From JAAYTY01 sp964569245 (GTDB taxonomy: Bacteria > Fermentibacterota > Fermentibacteria > Fermentibacterales > Fermentibacteraceae): a stretch of 64,000 nucleotides of DNA. The DNA is taken from positions 385,264 to 449,263 of the forward strand of contig CAZMTK010000001.1 in assembly GCA_964569245.1 (NCBI GenBank), in the 5' to 3' direction. This document shows, in pieces, positions 36,733-43,880 of this stretch (the stretch's first letter is position 1; each line of letters begins with the position of its first letter). Below the pieces are notes generated by a model. That model was not told where the DNA came from, made no database searches, and saw only the letters and a program-made list of their open reading frames with translations. The translations under genes were made by a program, and so were the position numbers.

Positions 36733-37344
36733 CTATCTGAACGAGGCCTTTATCCATCCGAAGCTTCCTGTTTCGAGCCCGCCCTGCGAGCAGTACAGCA
36801 CCAGATGGGGAATGTCCGTGCAGAGGTATCCCCTCTCCGGGTCGGGGCCGTAGCCGAGAAGGCCGCGGTTCTCACCGGTGTCCCAGTGCCAGGTGAAGAA
36901 GCCCGGCTGGGCAGTCGTGTGCACCACCTCGATCAGGAGGTCGGTGCCGGCCCTGTATTCGAAGGTCGTTTCCAGCTCTATCTCCACCCAGCCCTCCGGC
37001 TCGGCGAGCCACAGGGAATCCTCCTGGAAGACCGTGACCGAGGTCCCGGGAACGAAGTTCCGATCGAACACGTCTCCGAGCACAGGGCCTGCAGCCTCTC
37101 CCATCCTCACTTCCACGCCTTCGAAGAGTGAACTGTGCGGGTAGGACCCCGAGCGATGCCAGGATATCCCCGTGATGACGGTGCTGCCTCCCATCTCCTG
37201 CGCCTGTGCCACCGCCTGGTAGCGCAGGGACTGGATTCATCCGCACCAGGGCTCGTCGCCCGGAAGCCCGTCCCACCCTATCTCAAGGGCCGTCGAAGAC
37301 GCCCCTGATGCGAGCACGAGCATGAAAGCCGCTATCTGATGCAT
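36733..37344 (-). CDS. Candidate secreted selenoprotein (paralogue), in-frame TGA at codon 36
   Basis: 203 residues if the TGA at 37237-37239 is read through. ATG 37344 opens a signal peptide (MHQIAAFMLVLASGASSTAL). Then LEIGWDGLPGDEPWCG, TGA, IQSLRYQAVAQAQEMGGSTV and a domain homologous to the 31530-32153 product (NFVPGTSVTVFQEDSLWLAE corresponds to NFEPGSRTLVFHSDELVVEA there). Distance from TGA to LRYQ is identical in both genes. Here the motif is Cys-Gly-TGA, one residue shorter. A hairpin follows at 19 nt. Either both are selenoproteins or both carry the same stop by descent. Confidence 0.7.
37203..37228 (-). promoter_or_regulatory. SECIS-like hairpin after TGA 37237-37239
   Basis: On the RNA: lower arms CCUG/CAGG, a C/A mismatch, upper arms GCUACC/GGUGGC, loop AGGC starting 19 nt after the TGA. 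The lower arm pairs here with a different codon phase from the paralogue's, yet pairing is kept. Confidence 0.55.
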
Positions 37345-37517
37345 GGGCTCGCCTCTCCTCGAAGTGATATCATAGCACGGATCCGCGATCGAGACACAGG
37401 ATCGTTCATCATTGCCATCCAATAAGTTGAGATCGAGGGCCGCCATGCTTATGAGAGCGGTGATATGGCTGCGCAGACCCGGCTGCGAGGCTCTTTCCCA
37501 TGCTGTCCGCCGGCTTC

Positions 37518-37546
37518 TTGTTGCGTTCCGGTGAGGACACTATAAT
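37518..37546 (+). promoter_or_regulatory. Strong sigma70-like promoter of the RRM gene
   Basis: TTGTTG (37518-37523), a 17-nt spacer, then a perfect TATAAT (37541-37546). Transcription would start near 37553, giving a leader of about 200 nt before the RRM protein start. Confidence 0.65.
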
Positions 37547-37666
37547 ATCGGCGTTTGCATCAGTTGAACTTGTGCTGGGCCAGGTCAGATCCTCCGACTG
37601 TGTCGCGTGAAGACTCCCCATCCAAAGGAAACTGATTCAAGCTGTTCGGCCTCATCGGCCGGCCGT

Positions 37667-37742
37667 GCCGGCACAAGCCGGCGGAGTGCCCGGGAAACCG
37701 GGCGGCGGGCTGAAAAGCCCGATGGATCCGGGTTATCCCCGG
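37667..37742 (+). ncRNA. Structured 5' leader of the RRM gene
   Basis: Four consecutive hairpins: GCCGGC with loop ACAA (37667-37682), GCCCGG with GAAA tetraloop (37688-37703), GGGCU with GAAA tetraloop (37707-37720), and CCGGG/CCCGG (37728-37742), ending 3 nt before the AAGGA ribosome site. Two GNRA loops in a row suggest tertiary contacts. No known riboswitch consensus was recognised. Confidence 0.5.
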
Positions 37743-37756
37743 GAGAAGGAGTGTCT

Positions 37757-38014
37757 GTGAGCAACAAGCTGTTTGTCGGCGGTCTGGCGTGGGCAACGAA
37801 CGACGAGTCGCTGCGCAGGGCGTTCTCGGCCCATGGTGAGGTCTCGGAGGCCCGCGTGGTCACCGACCGCGACACCGGCAGGTCCCGCGGTTTCGGTTTC
37901 GTCACCTTCGCTGATGAGGAGGCGGCCAAGGTCGCGAAGACAGCGATGGACAACGCAGTCCTCGACGGACGCAACATCCGCGTCGACTTCGCCACCGAGA
38001 AGCCCCGCCGCTAG
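37757..38014 (+). CDS. RRM-type RNA-binding protein
   Basis: 85 residues, one RRM domain: RNP2 LFVGGL near residue 4 and RNP1 RGFGFVTF near residue 44, with Lys/Arg-rich end. Start is GTG 37757 (a second in-frame GTG lies at 37751); AAGGA at 37746-37750 favours 37757. Similar single-RRM proteins in cyanobacteria and other bacteria bind mRNA and respond to cold. The strong promoter, long structured leader and terminator suggest high expression and possible autoregulation. Confidence 0.93.
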   Translation: MSNKLFVGGLAWATNDESLRRAFSAHGEVSEARVVTDRDTGRSRGFGFVTFADEEAAKVAKTAMDNAVLDGRNIRVDFATEKPRR

Positions 38015-38034
38015 GCTCGGCAGGTAGATGAGGA

Positions 38035-38056
38035 GGGGCGGCCGCGAGGCCGCCCC
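38035..38056 (+). terminator. Terminator hairpin after the RRM gene
   Basis: Perfect 9-bp stem GGGGCGGCC/GGCCGCCCC with loop GCGA, followed by TTCCATTTG; 20 nt after the stop. Confidence 0.75.
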
Positions 38057-38146
38057 TTCCATTTGTCCTCGAAACAGGCGGAGGATTGGAACTCTCGGGA
38101 GGATTGCTGCGTTGTTGATCATGATATCGATACGGGAGGTCGGGAT

Positions 38147-38446
38147 ATGATGTTCGACAATGATGACGCCCTGACGGACTTCTGCGCGGCCAACATGGCC
38201 GCGATGATGCCTTATTGAGTCAGCAGGATGCTCCCGAGGGTTCCTCGGGAACTGAGAATCTCCTTCGCGAAGAATCTCTGCGGAGTCCTGGCGGCAGACG
38301 TGCTCTCCGACCTCGCACCAGAGGAGTACGACGCGGCACTGGAGTCGATAATGAAGGTGTTCGCAGAGTACAGGCCCGTCGAGGCTCCAGAGCCGGCGCC
38401 GGGAGACTCCGAACGCGAGGCTGCGCCGCAGCCTGCATCCTGTTGA
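38147..38446 (+). CDS. Candidate small selenoprotein with in-frame TGA at codon 24
   Basis: 99 residues if TGA 38216-38218 is read through. GGGAGGT stands 6 nt before ATG 38147. Before the TGA: MMFDNDDALTDFCAANMAAM then MPY. After it, in frame: VSRMLPRVPRELRISFAKNL, CGVLAADVLSDLAPEEYDAA and a Pro/Glu-rich tail ending in Cys. The layout (Cys-rich Met-rich head, then helices) recalls small Cys proteins with a MMPYC-type motif, which would place TGA at the Cys. A perfect 8-bp stem follows at 21 nt. Alternatively the second half starts alone at ATG 38228, but no good ribosome site precedes it. Function unknown. Confidence 0.65.
38232..38250 (+). promoter_or_regulatory. SECIS-like hairpin after TGA 38216-38218
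   Basis: Perfect stem UCCCGAGG/CCUCGGGA with loop GUU, starting 21 nt after the TGA. It lies wholly within the coding extension, not at a gene end, which argues against a terminator. Confidence 0.6.
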
Positions 38447-38580
38447 GGGCGATAGAAGGCCTGGGGCAGGCCTGAGCTTCCTTTCCATCCGGTTCCGGTT
38501 CGTTATCTTCCATTGTCATGCTTCATCCCCGGCCCGAAGGCAGGGCTGCGGTACGGGGCCCGATCAGCGAGGAGGAACCG

Positions 38581-40569
38581 ATGAGCCAGGGACCAGACTA
38601 CTCTGCATCCGTCGATAACGCGCGGCAGGTGCTGTCGGCACGGAGAGGCAGGGGGGATCGCTATTCCGCCTTCCTGTGCGATTCCGCCGGAATGATCCTC
38701 TCCATCGCCGATGCAGAGAAACGCTTCACTGCGGACTACTTCGAATCGGCTCCGCTAGAGGTGCTCGCATCGGACAACGCCCTCCTCTTCGCCGACCTGG
38801 AGCCCGGAAGATACTCCGGGAGCTTCCTGCACCCTTCTGTCGCTGCAGCCTTCGCGGGAAGGTCCCTGGGGCAGCTGCTGGCAGCATGGAGGTTCGACCT
38901 CCAGAGATTCGTCCATCTCGCATATCAGCACGAGCGCGCCATGCTCGCGATGCTCTTCCAGCCGCTTTCCATGCTCGATTCGCTGGAGCCTGGCGAGGGT
39001 GCGGTCGAATCGATGACCGGGTGGATGAAGGGCTTCACCCTGGGCTCGATGGCGCACTACACCAGGAAGAGCCTCGACAGCGGCTTCGGCTTCTTCAGGG
39101 ACATCGTCGAGGGGGCTCTGCCCGGCGATGCAAGACGTCTCTACAGGTACGGCTTCAGGATAGGCGAGACGGAGCTGGAGCAGGCACGCTTCGTGGACGG
39201 GCTCTCGCGAGACCGCATCGGTCTGATAGCAGACACCATGATCGGAGCCTACCTCCTGGGCTTCGAGACCGAGGGCAAGGACATCTCCGGGAAGAGCACG
39301 GTGAGCATGGGAATCCCCGTCGGCTACGAAACCGTCGGCAGAGCTCTCTTCGAAGGCCTCGGGAAGCGCGGGCTCTCACCTATGATGCCCTCGGTGGTCA
39401 CCTCTCCGGTGAACCGCCAGGCCGGATACGACCACAAGTTCGACTGGGCTCTCGCACTCGACGAGGCTTCATGCAGCGAGCGCGTGGAGGTCTACAGGGC
39501 GATCACCGCCGAGATGCGCGGGGAGGCCCGGAAGCGCTCGGGATGGCTGGGCATCCAGACTTTCGGAGAGGAGCCGTTCTCCCCGGTTCCCTGCCCCGAT
39601 GCGGTGACTCCCTCCCCCGAGGCTAAGGAGCTGTACAGGGAACTGAACATGAAGCTATCCGAGATCAGCAACGAGATCGTCCCCCGCAGCGAGGTGAGCT
39701 TCTCGGGAATAGCATTCCCCTCGCCCAGGATCAGGGGCGACTTCGGTGCGATCTTCACGGACACGCTTCACATGAACACCCTCGACAACGACGTCTACGC
39801 ACCTGTGCAGAAGGCGATCATAGATGCGCTCGACGAGGCGGAATTCGTCAGGGTGAAGGGCGCCGCGGGAAACGACACGGACATCATGGTGCGCATGCAC
39901 CCCCTCGCCGACCGCTCGTGCCAGACGAACTTCCAGAACTGCCTGGCGACGGTGAACATCCCCCTCGGAGAGGTCTACACCTCGCCCCTTCTGGAGGGTA
40001 CCAGTGGCATGCTGCACGTGGAGGAGGCCTTCCTCTCGGGGCTTCTCTTCAGGGATCTCAGGATGGTCTTCGAGGATGGCTACATCAAGAGCTACTCCTG
40101 CGCCAACTTCGACGATCCTGAGCAGTGCCGGAAGTACATCCGCGACAACCTCCTCATGCCGCACGACACCCTTCCTCTGGGCGAGTTCGCCATCGGCACC
40201 AATACCTGGGCATACAGGATGGCGCGGAAGCACGGAATAATGGACCTCCTTCCCGTACTGATCATCGAGAAGATGGGCCCGCACTTCGCCATAGGGGACA
40301 CCTGCTTTTCCTGGGAGGAGGACCACGTGGTCAGGAACGTGCTCGACGGAAAGGAAGTCATCGCACGGGGAAACGAGAGAACCTGCCTCCGCAAGGAAAG
40401 CCCTGCGAAGGCATACACCTCGAAGCACACGGACATCACGATACCCTACAGCTCGCTCGAATCGATCTCCGCCGTGCGGCCCGACGGCACCGAGGTATTC
40501 GTGATCAGGGGCGGAAGGTTCGTGCTCCGGGGAACGGAGATTCTCAACGAGGCTCTCGAAGGGGTCTGA
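38581..40569 (+). CDS. M29-like aminopeptidase family protein
   Basis: 662 residues, cytoplasmic. ATG 38581 with GAGGAGGAA just upstream. The C-terminal half matches thermophilic aminopeptidase (M29) features: VNIPLGEVYTSPLLEGTSGM, FEDGYIKSYSCANF, LPLGEFAIGTNTWAYRMARK and EKMGPHFAIGDTCFSWEED, where Glu and His residues would bind the metals. The N-terminal ~270 residues are a long helical extension not seen in the usual ~410-residue enzymes. Predicted metallo-aminopeptidase; the extension's role is unknown. Confidence 0.78.
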   Translation: MSQGPDYSASVDNARQVLSARRGRGDRYSAFLCDSAGMILSIADAEKRFTADYFESAPLEVLASDNALLFADLEPGRYSGSFLHPSVAAAFAGRSLGQLLAAWRFDLQRFVHLAYQHERAMLAMLFQPLSMLDSLEPGEGAVESMTGWMKGFTLGSMAHYTRKSLDSGFGFFRDIVEGALPGDARRLYRYGFRIGETELEQARFVDGLSRDRIGLIADTMIGAYLLGFETEGKDISGKSTVSMGIPVGYETVGRALFEGLGKRGLSPMMPSVVTSPVNRQAGYDHKFDWALALDEASCSERVEVYRAITAEMRGEARKRSGWLGIQTFGEEPFSPVPCPDAVTPSPEAKELYRELNMKLSEISNEIVPRSEVSFSGIAFPSPRIRGDFGAIFTDTLHMNTLDNDVYAPVQKAIIDALDEAEFVRVKGAAGNDTDIMVRMHPLADRSCQTNFQNCLATVNIPLGEVYTSPLLEGTSGMLHVEEAFLSGLLFRDLRMVFEDGYIKSYSCANFDDPEQCRKYIRDNLLMPHDTLPLGEFAIGTNTWAYRMARKHGIMDLLPVLIIEKMGPHFAIGDTCFSWEEDHVVRNVLDGKEVIARGNERTCLRKESPAKAYTSKHTDITIPYSSLESISAVRPDGTEVFVIRGGRFVLRGTEILNEALEGV

Positions 40570-40588
40570 CACCGGCCTGCAACGGAGA

Positions 40589-40614
40589 GGGCCGGCCGCA
40601 GCCGCGGCCGGCCC
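40589..40614. terminator. Bidirectional terminator hairpin
   Basis: Perfect 11-bp stem GGGCCGGCCGC/GCGGCCGGCCC, loop AGCC, between the convergent aminopeptidase and rubrerythrin genes. Confidence 0.8.
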
Positions 40615-40635
40615 TTCAGCATCCCTTGACCGCTC

Positions 40636-41133
40636 TCAGCTGATCTTCGTGTAGGAAGACCCCTTCGCGCCGCAGACCGGGCAGGTGTCGGGCGCCTCCC
40701 TCTCCGCGGTATGGCCGCATACCGGGCACACGAAGTAGGGGAACTCCTCCTGGGGCTTGCCGAGGGTGTCCAGCAGGCCCTGGTACAGCTTCGCATGGAT
40801 CTGCTCGACTGCATTGGCGAACTCGAACGACTTCAGGGCGGCCTTCTCATTCTCGGCCTTCGCATCTTCGATCATGGCTGGATACATGCTCTTGAACTCG
40901 TGGGTCTCCCCGGCGACCGCCTCTTCCAGGTTCTCGCGGGTGCTCCTGATGCCGCCCAGAGCCCGGAGATGGGCATGGGCATGGACGGTCTCGGCCTCGG
41001 CGGCGGCACGGAACAGCCGCGCAGCCTGGTGGAAGCCCTCCTGTTCGGCCTTCTTCGCAAAGGCGAGGTAGCGGCGGTTGGCCTGGGATTCGCCAGCGAA
41101 AGCCTGCTTGAGGTTGTCGGTTGTCCTTCCCAA
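40636..41133 (-). CDS. rbr: Rubrerythrin
   Basis: 165 residues. A ferritin-like diiron domain (FAGESQANRRYLAFAKKAEQ, AEAETVHAHAHLRALGG, VAGETHEFKSMYPAM, FANAVEQIHAKLYQ) is followed by a rubredoxin-type site (FVCPVCGHTAE and DTCPVCGAK). It reduces hydrogen peroxide in the cytoplasm of anaerobes. TTG start at 41133 with GGGAGG 8 nt upstream. It is divergent from the Met/Cys-rich candidate selenoprotein gene. Confidence 0.95.
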   Translation of the reverse strand: MGRTTDNLKQAFAGESQANRRYLAFAKKAEQEGFHQAARLFRAAAEAETVHAHAHLRALGGIRSTRENLEEAVAGETHEFKSMYPAMIEDAKAENEKAALKSFEFANAVEQIHAKLYQGLLDTLGKPQEEFPYFVCPVCGHTAEREAPDTCPVCGAKGSSYTKIS

Positions 41134-41213
41134 TGGATGACCTCCCTGTTTCGAGTTGCTGAACCTGTTCGGCGTCCCAACTCTAACAAAATCCCGGCGG
41201 AGTAGTTTCCTGC

Positions 41214-41251
41214 GGGGATATCCCCTTCCGGCCCGGTGCGGCGAATATTCG
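41214..41251. promoter_or_regulatory. Two palindromes in the rubrerythrin/41290 divergent promoter
   Basis: GGGGATATCCCC (41214-41225) and CGAATATTCG (41242-41251) are perfect palindromes between the divergent starts. They could be operator sites shared by both genes. Confidence 0.3.
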
Positions 41252-41289
41252 GGCTGTCCGCCGGACGGACGGCTTTGGAGGAAACGCCC

Positions 41290-41613
41290 GTGATGATGAT
41301 GATGATGATGATGAGAATGATGACCGGATGCGGAACATGCCCGAACTTCGACACGACGGCCGGAAGGTGCTCGAGGAGCGAAGGCTGCGCCCGGTCCGGC
41401 ATGGGACAGAAATCCGGTATGGGCCCGATGTCGGGCATGGGGCCGATGTCAGGTATGGGGCCGATGTCGGGCATGGGACAGATGTCAGGCAGGGGCGGTT
41501 GAATGGGGATGATGATCCCGGGCGGTGCCCGGGAGGCGCAGAAGAGTGCAGCAGATCCCGGTTCCGCTTCGGTGCGGGTAGATGTCGGTGATGAGCACGG
41601 GCGGACGCCGTGA
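41290..41613 (+). CDS. Met/Cys-rich protein, possible selenoprotein with TGA at codon 71
   Basis: 107 residues if TGA 41500-41502 is read through, 70 if not. GTG 41290 lies 8 nt after GGAGG. The start is a run of seven Met codons, then RMMTGCGTCPNFDTTAGRCS with a CxxC, then five SGMGPM-type hexapeptides. After the TGA: MGMMIPGGAREAQKSAADPG and a charged tail to TGA 41611. A 7-bp hairpin follows the TGA at 21 nt, the same spacing as at 38216. The extension has no recognised homologue, so this is the weakest of the four candidates. Met-rich hexapeptides suggest metal binding. Confidence 0.5.
41395..41484 (+). repeat. Five 18-bp tandem repeats encoding SGMG(P/Q)(M/K)
   Basis: Units at 41395, 41413, 41431, 41449 and 41467 differ at a few third codon positions and at the Pro-Met/Gln-Lys ends. 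In frame with the coding sequence. Confidence 0.85.
41517..41533 (+). promoter_or_regulatory. SECIS-like hairpin after TGA 41500-41502
   Basis: Perfect stem CCCGGGC/GCCCGGG with loop GGU, starting 21 nt after the TGA. A terminator is possible but there is no T tract after it. Confidence 0.42.
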
Positions 41614-41682
41614 TTGATCGAAACAGAGTGTTCAGGGAGTTGATGGCTGATCAGATGACAATCGCCACCGGGAGGTCGTGAC

Positions 41683-42036
41683 ATGGCGAAGGGAATCGGG
41701 GGCGGCATCGGCAAGGGTCTGGGCGGGGGAATGAAGAGCCGTGGGTTCTCGAAGCCGGCGGGTTCGGGAGGCGGCTTGAAGCATTCGATGCCGAAGCCTC
41801 CGCGCCCAGGCGGGCTCAAGATTTCGCAGCCGACGAAAGCAGCCAGGCCCGGAGGTCCGAAGGACGATAACCGGCCTCAGAAGCAGGCCGGGATGCAAGG
41901 CGGCCCGAAGAATGACCAGAATACCCAGTACGAGCAGTCCCAGGGTGCCACCCGGAGAGCCTCCTGCATCGGCTGCGCCCTTCCCGCACTCATCCTTGCA
42001 GCCCTTCCCCTGATCGCCTTGCTGTCATCAACTTAG
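41683..42036 (+). CDS. Gly-rich small protein with C-terminal membrane segment
   Basis: 117 residues. ATG 41683 with GGGAGGT 6 nt upstream. Residues 1-85 are disordered, basic and Gly/Pro rich (MAKGIGGGIGKGLGGGMKSR). Residues ~95-117 are one hydrophobic helix (ALPALILAALPLIALLSS) after a CIGC pair. Probably tail-anchored in the membrane with the basic head in the cytoplasm. No homologue recognised. Confidence 0.6.
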   Translation: MAKGIGGGIGKGLGGGMKSRGFSKPAGSGGGLKHSMPKPPRPGGLKISQPTKAARPGGPKDDNRPQKQAGMQGGPKNDQNTQYEQSQGATRRASCIGCALPALILAALPLIALLSST

Positions 42037-42042
42037 CACACA

Positions 42043-42214
42043 GGGGTCAGAGTTGACTTCGTTGACTTCAATGTGGGGGCTGTCGGCCAGAGGCAGGTTG
42101 CGTCCCCGGACCGCGGATCTCGTCCAGGCATCGCAACTGCCCAGGATATGATCCGGCAGAATCTAGAACGGCGCATGGATCTGCAGGCGAAGTCAACGAA
42201 GTTGACTCTGACCC
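42043..42214. mobile_element. MITE-like element with ~25-bp inverted ends
   Basis: The left end GGGGTCAGAGTTGACTTCGT (42043 on, about 26 bp) and the right end (42190-42214) are inverted copies with two mismatches across 25 bp. The right end is itself a hairpin AGTCAAC-GAA-GTTGACT. About 120 bp lie between. No transposase inside, so it would be non-autonomous. The right end lies inside the signal peptide region of the next gene. Confidence 0.5.
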
Positions 42215-42825
42215 TGCTTGCGGTTCTGCTTGCCTCACATGCACATGCGGAAGATGGGGAGGGGCGGTCGGTGAGGCTGGGGATAGCCTCGTCGGTTCTT
42301 TTCCCGTCTTTCGACGGCTACGACGGATGCAGCTTCGATGCGGCCCCCGGCATCTGTGCCGAGGCCGCTGTGGAGATCTGGAACGGGCTGGGGATCTTCG
42401 CAGATGCCATCCCGTTCGAGCATGTCCTTGCACCGGAGTTCGAGGGAGAGTACAGGCTCGACCTGCTCGAGGCGACCGTCAGGCTGACCCGTTTCTCTGC
42501 GGGCCTGCAGTTCAGATTCCCGGGCATGGAGATCTCTCCGACCGCCAGACTGTCCCTCGCGCGCATCGGCGGCCACTTCTCCTACAGGAGCCTTGATCCG
42601 GAAGGACACGGCGACAGGGAGTTCAGGTGCGATTTCAACGACGAATGGGCTCCGTCCGCCGCGGTGGGCGCCGACTTCGAGAACGACGGGAGGTATTTCG
42701 GCCTGCTCGTCCAGTACACGAATCTGGAGCAGGAGGCAAGCGAGCCCGACAGCGGCTGCATCGAAGGCCCCTTCGAAAACAGCTTCTTCGAGATCAGGTT
42801 CTGCACCGGGCTGAATCTGTTCTGA
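42175..42825 (+). CDS. Exported beta-barrel-like outer-membrane protein
   Basis: 216 residues. ATG 42175 opens a signal peptide (LTLTLLAVLLASHAHA cleaved before EDGEG). The mature part has alternating hydrophobic strands (VRLGIASSVLFPSFDGYD, RFSAGLQFRFPGMEISPTAR, FFEIRFCTGLNLF at the end with a terminal Phe), typical of an 8-stranded outer-membrane barrel. Weak ribosome site. The first codons overlap the right inverted repeat of a MITE-like element, so the present leader may have been shaped by an insertion. Confidence 0.65.
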   Translation: MDLQAKSTKLTLTLLAVLLASHAHAEDGEGRSVRLGIASSVLFPSFDGYDGCSFDAAPGICAEAAVEIWNGLGIFADAIPFEHVLAPEFEGEYRLDLLEATVRLTRFSAGLQFRFPGMEISPTARLSLARIGGHFSYRSLDPEGHGDREFRCDFNDEWAPSAAVGADFENDGRYFGLLVQYTNLEQEASEPDSGCIEGPFENSFFEIRFCTGLNLF

Positions 42826-42837
42826 CCGCGCGCTGGG

Positions 42838-43197
42838 TCAGCGCTCGTGATGAGGCATCTCCGCCGGCAAGGGAAGTCCGAGTTCCACATATCCGGCGAA
42901 GGCTCCATCACGATACCAGGGGCACTGGAATATCAGCTTCCTCGCGCCGTTCTTCTCTATCGTATAGACATTCGTCCTGCGGGTTTCGAAAAGCTCCTCC
43001 ACCATACTCCTGGAGCGGTCGCCATGGCATTCCCTCACGTCGTGTCCCACCAGCGAGGCGCCGCCCTCTCCCGCGAAGGTTTCGCAGGCTCTGCGGTTCA
43101 TCGAGATCACGATCCCGTTCTCGTCCGTCAGTACGATCGATGCGGGGAACTCGTCGGTCCATTCCGCGCCCATCGCCATCCCTTCCGTCGCCGTCAT
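42838..43197 (-). CDS. Single PAS-domain protein
   Basis: 119 residues. ATG 43197 overlaps the RluA stop (ATGA). One PAS domain: FPASIVLTDENGIVISMNRR then GHDVRECHGDRSRSMVEELF and YRDGAFAGYVELGLPL. No output domain, so it would act as a stand-alone sensor, perhaps on heme or a small ligand, and pass the signal by protein contact. Last gene of the run from 46273. Confidence 0.75.
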   Translation of the reverse strand: MTATEGMAMGAEWTDEFPASIVLTDENGIVISMNRRACETFAGEGGASLVGHDVRECHGDRSRSMVEELFETRRTNVYTIEKNGARKLIFQCPWYRDGAFAGYVELGLPLPAEMPHHER

Positions 43198-43832
43198 CTC
43201 AGAGTGGAGAGCACGGAGGTGAAGGAGGCCGGTGGCGGGCAATCCACCTTCAGAGCCTCTCCGGACGGCATCGGCAGCTCGATCCTGTAGGCATGGAGCA
43301 TCATCCGCGGGAAGGCACTCTGGGCGGCCCTCTCGCCGTACCTGGGATCGCCCGCCACGGCATGCCCTATCGAGTACATGTGCGCCCTGATCTGGTGCTG
43401 CCTCCCCGTTATGGGCCTGACGGTCAGCAGTGAGAAGGCGCCCATCCGCCTGATCACCCTGTACTCCGTCACGCTGTGCTTTCCGCCTTCCTCGTCCACA
43501 GCCGACCTGCCGGAGCCGAACACCCTCAGCGGCCTGTCCACGAAGCCGTGGTCGGACACGAAGAAGCCGTGGACCACCGCCAGGTAGTCCTTCTTCACCC
43601 TCCGGGCCTCGAACTGCCCGGAGAGCCACCTGTGCATCTCGGCCGTCCTGGCGAAGACGACTATTCCGCTGGTCTCGCGGTCTATCCTGTGGACGACGTA
43701 GATCCGCGACTGGAACCTGGCGGAGAGCGAGGTGGCCAGGTCTCCGGGGGTGCCGCGCCTGTCGGGAATCGTGGGCACGCCCTCCGGCTTGGACACGATC
43801 AGGAGACCCTCGTCCTCTCTGAGTATTTCCAT
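43194..43832 (-). CDS. RluA-family pseudouridine synthase
   Basis: 212 residues. Signature HRIDRETSGIVVFART holds the catalytic Asp; ITGRQHQIRAHMYSIGHAVA is the second RluA motif. It isomerises uridine in rRNA or tRNA; the target position is not predictable. No N-terminal S4 domain, like RluA and RluC short forms. ATG with GAGAGAGG upstream; 48 nt after the radical SAM gene. Confidence 0.9.
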   Translation of the reverse strand: MEILREDEGLLIVSKPEGVPTIPDRRGTPGDLATSLSARFQSRIYVVHRIDRETSGIVVFARTAEMHRWLSGQFEARRVKKDYLAVVHGFFVSDHGFVDRPLRVFGSGRSAVDEEGGKHSVTEYRVIRRMGAFSLLTVRPITGRQHQIRAHMYSIGHAVAGDPRYGERAAQSAFPRMMLHAYRIELPMPSGEALKVDCPPPASFTSVLSTLR

Positions 43833-43880
43833 GCCTCTCTCCAGCCCGTGCGGCTGCGAGCTCTCGACGTCCGGGCAGGC

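Noticed and set aside
37560..37756. Known riboswitch in the RRM leader (c-di-GMP, cobalamin, glycine considered).
   Set aside because: None of the conserved core sequences of those classes is present.
38444..38473. Final TGA of the 38147 gene followed by a 6-bp AGGCCT hairpin at +16, which could suggest a second Sec giving a C-terminal Cys-Sec-Gly-Arg.
   Set aside because: The frame closes two codons later, and a gene-end hairpin is expected as a terminator. It shows that hairpins after TGA arise by chance in this GC-rich sequence.
40604..40638. Rubrerythrin stop TGA followed by a strong hairpin within 37 nt.
   Set aside because: The hairpin is the shared bidirectional terminator, and the protein is complete at the TGA.
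41395..41484. Regular short repeats that might be a CRISPR array.
   Set aside because: The units are contiguous 18-bp codon repeats without spacers, in frame with a protein.
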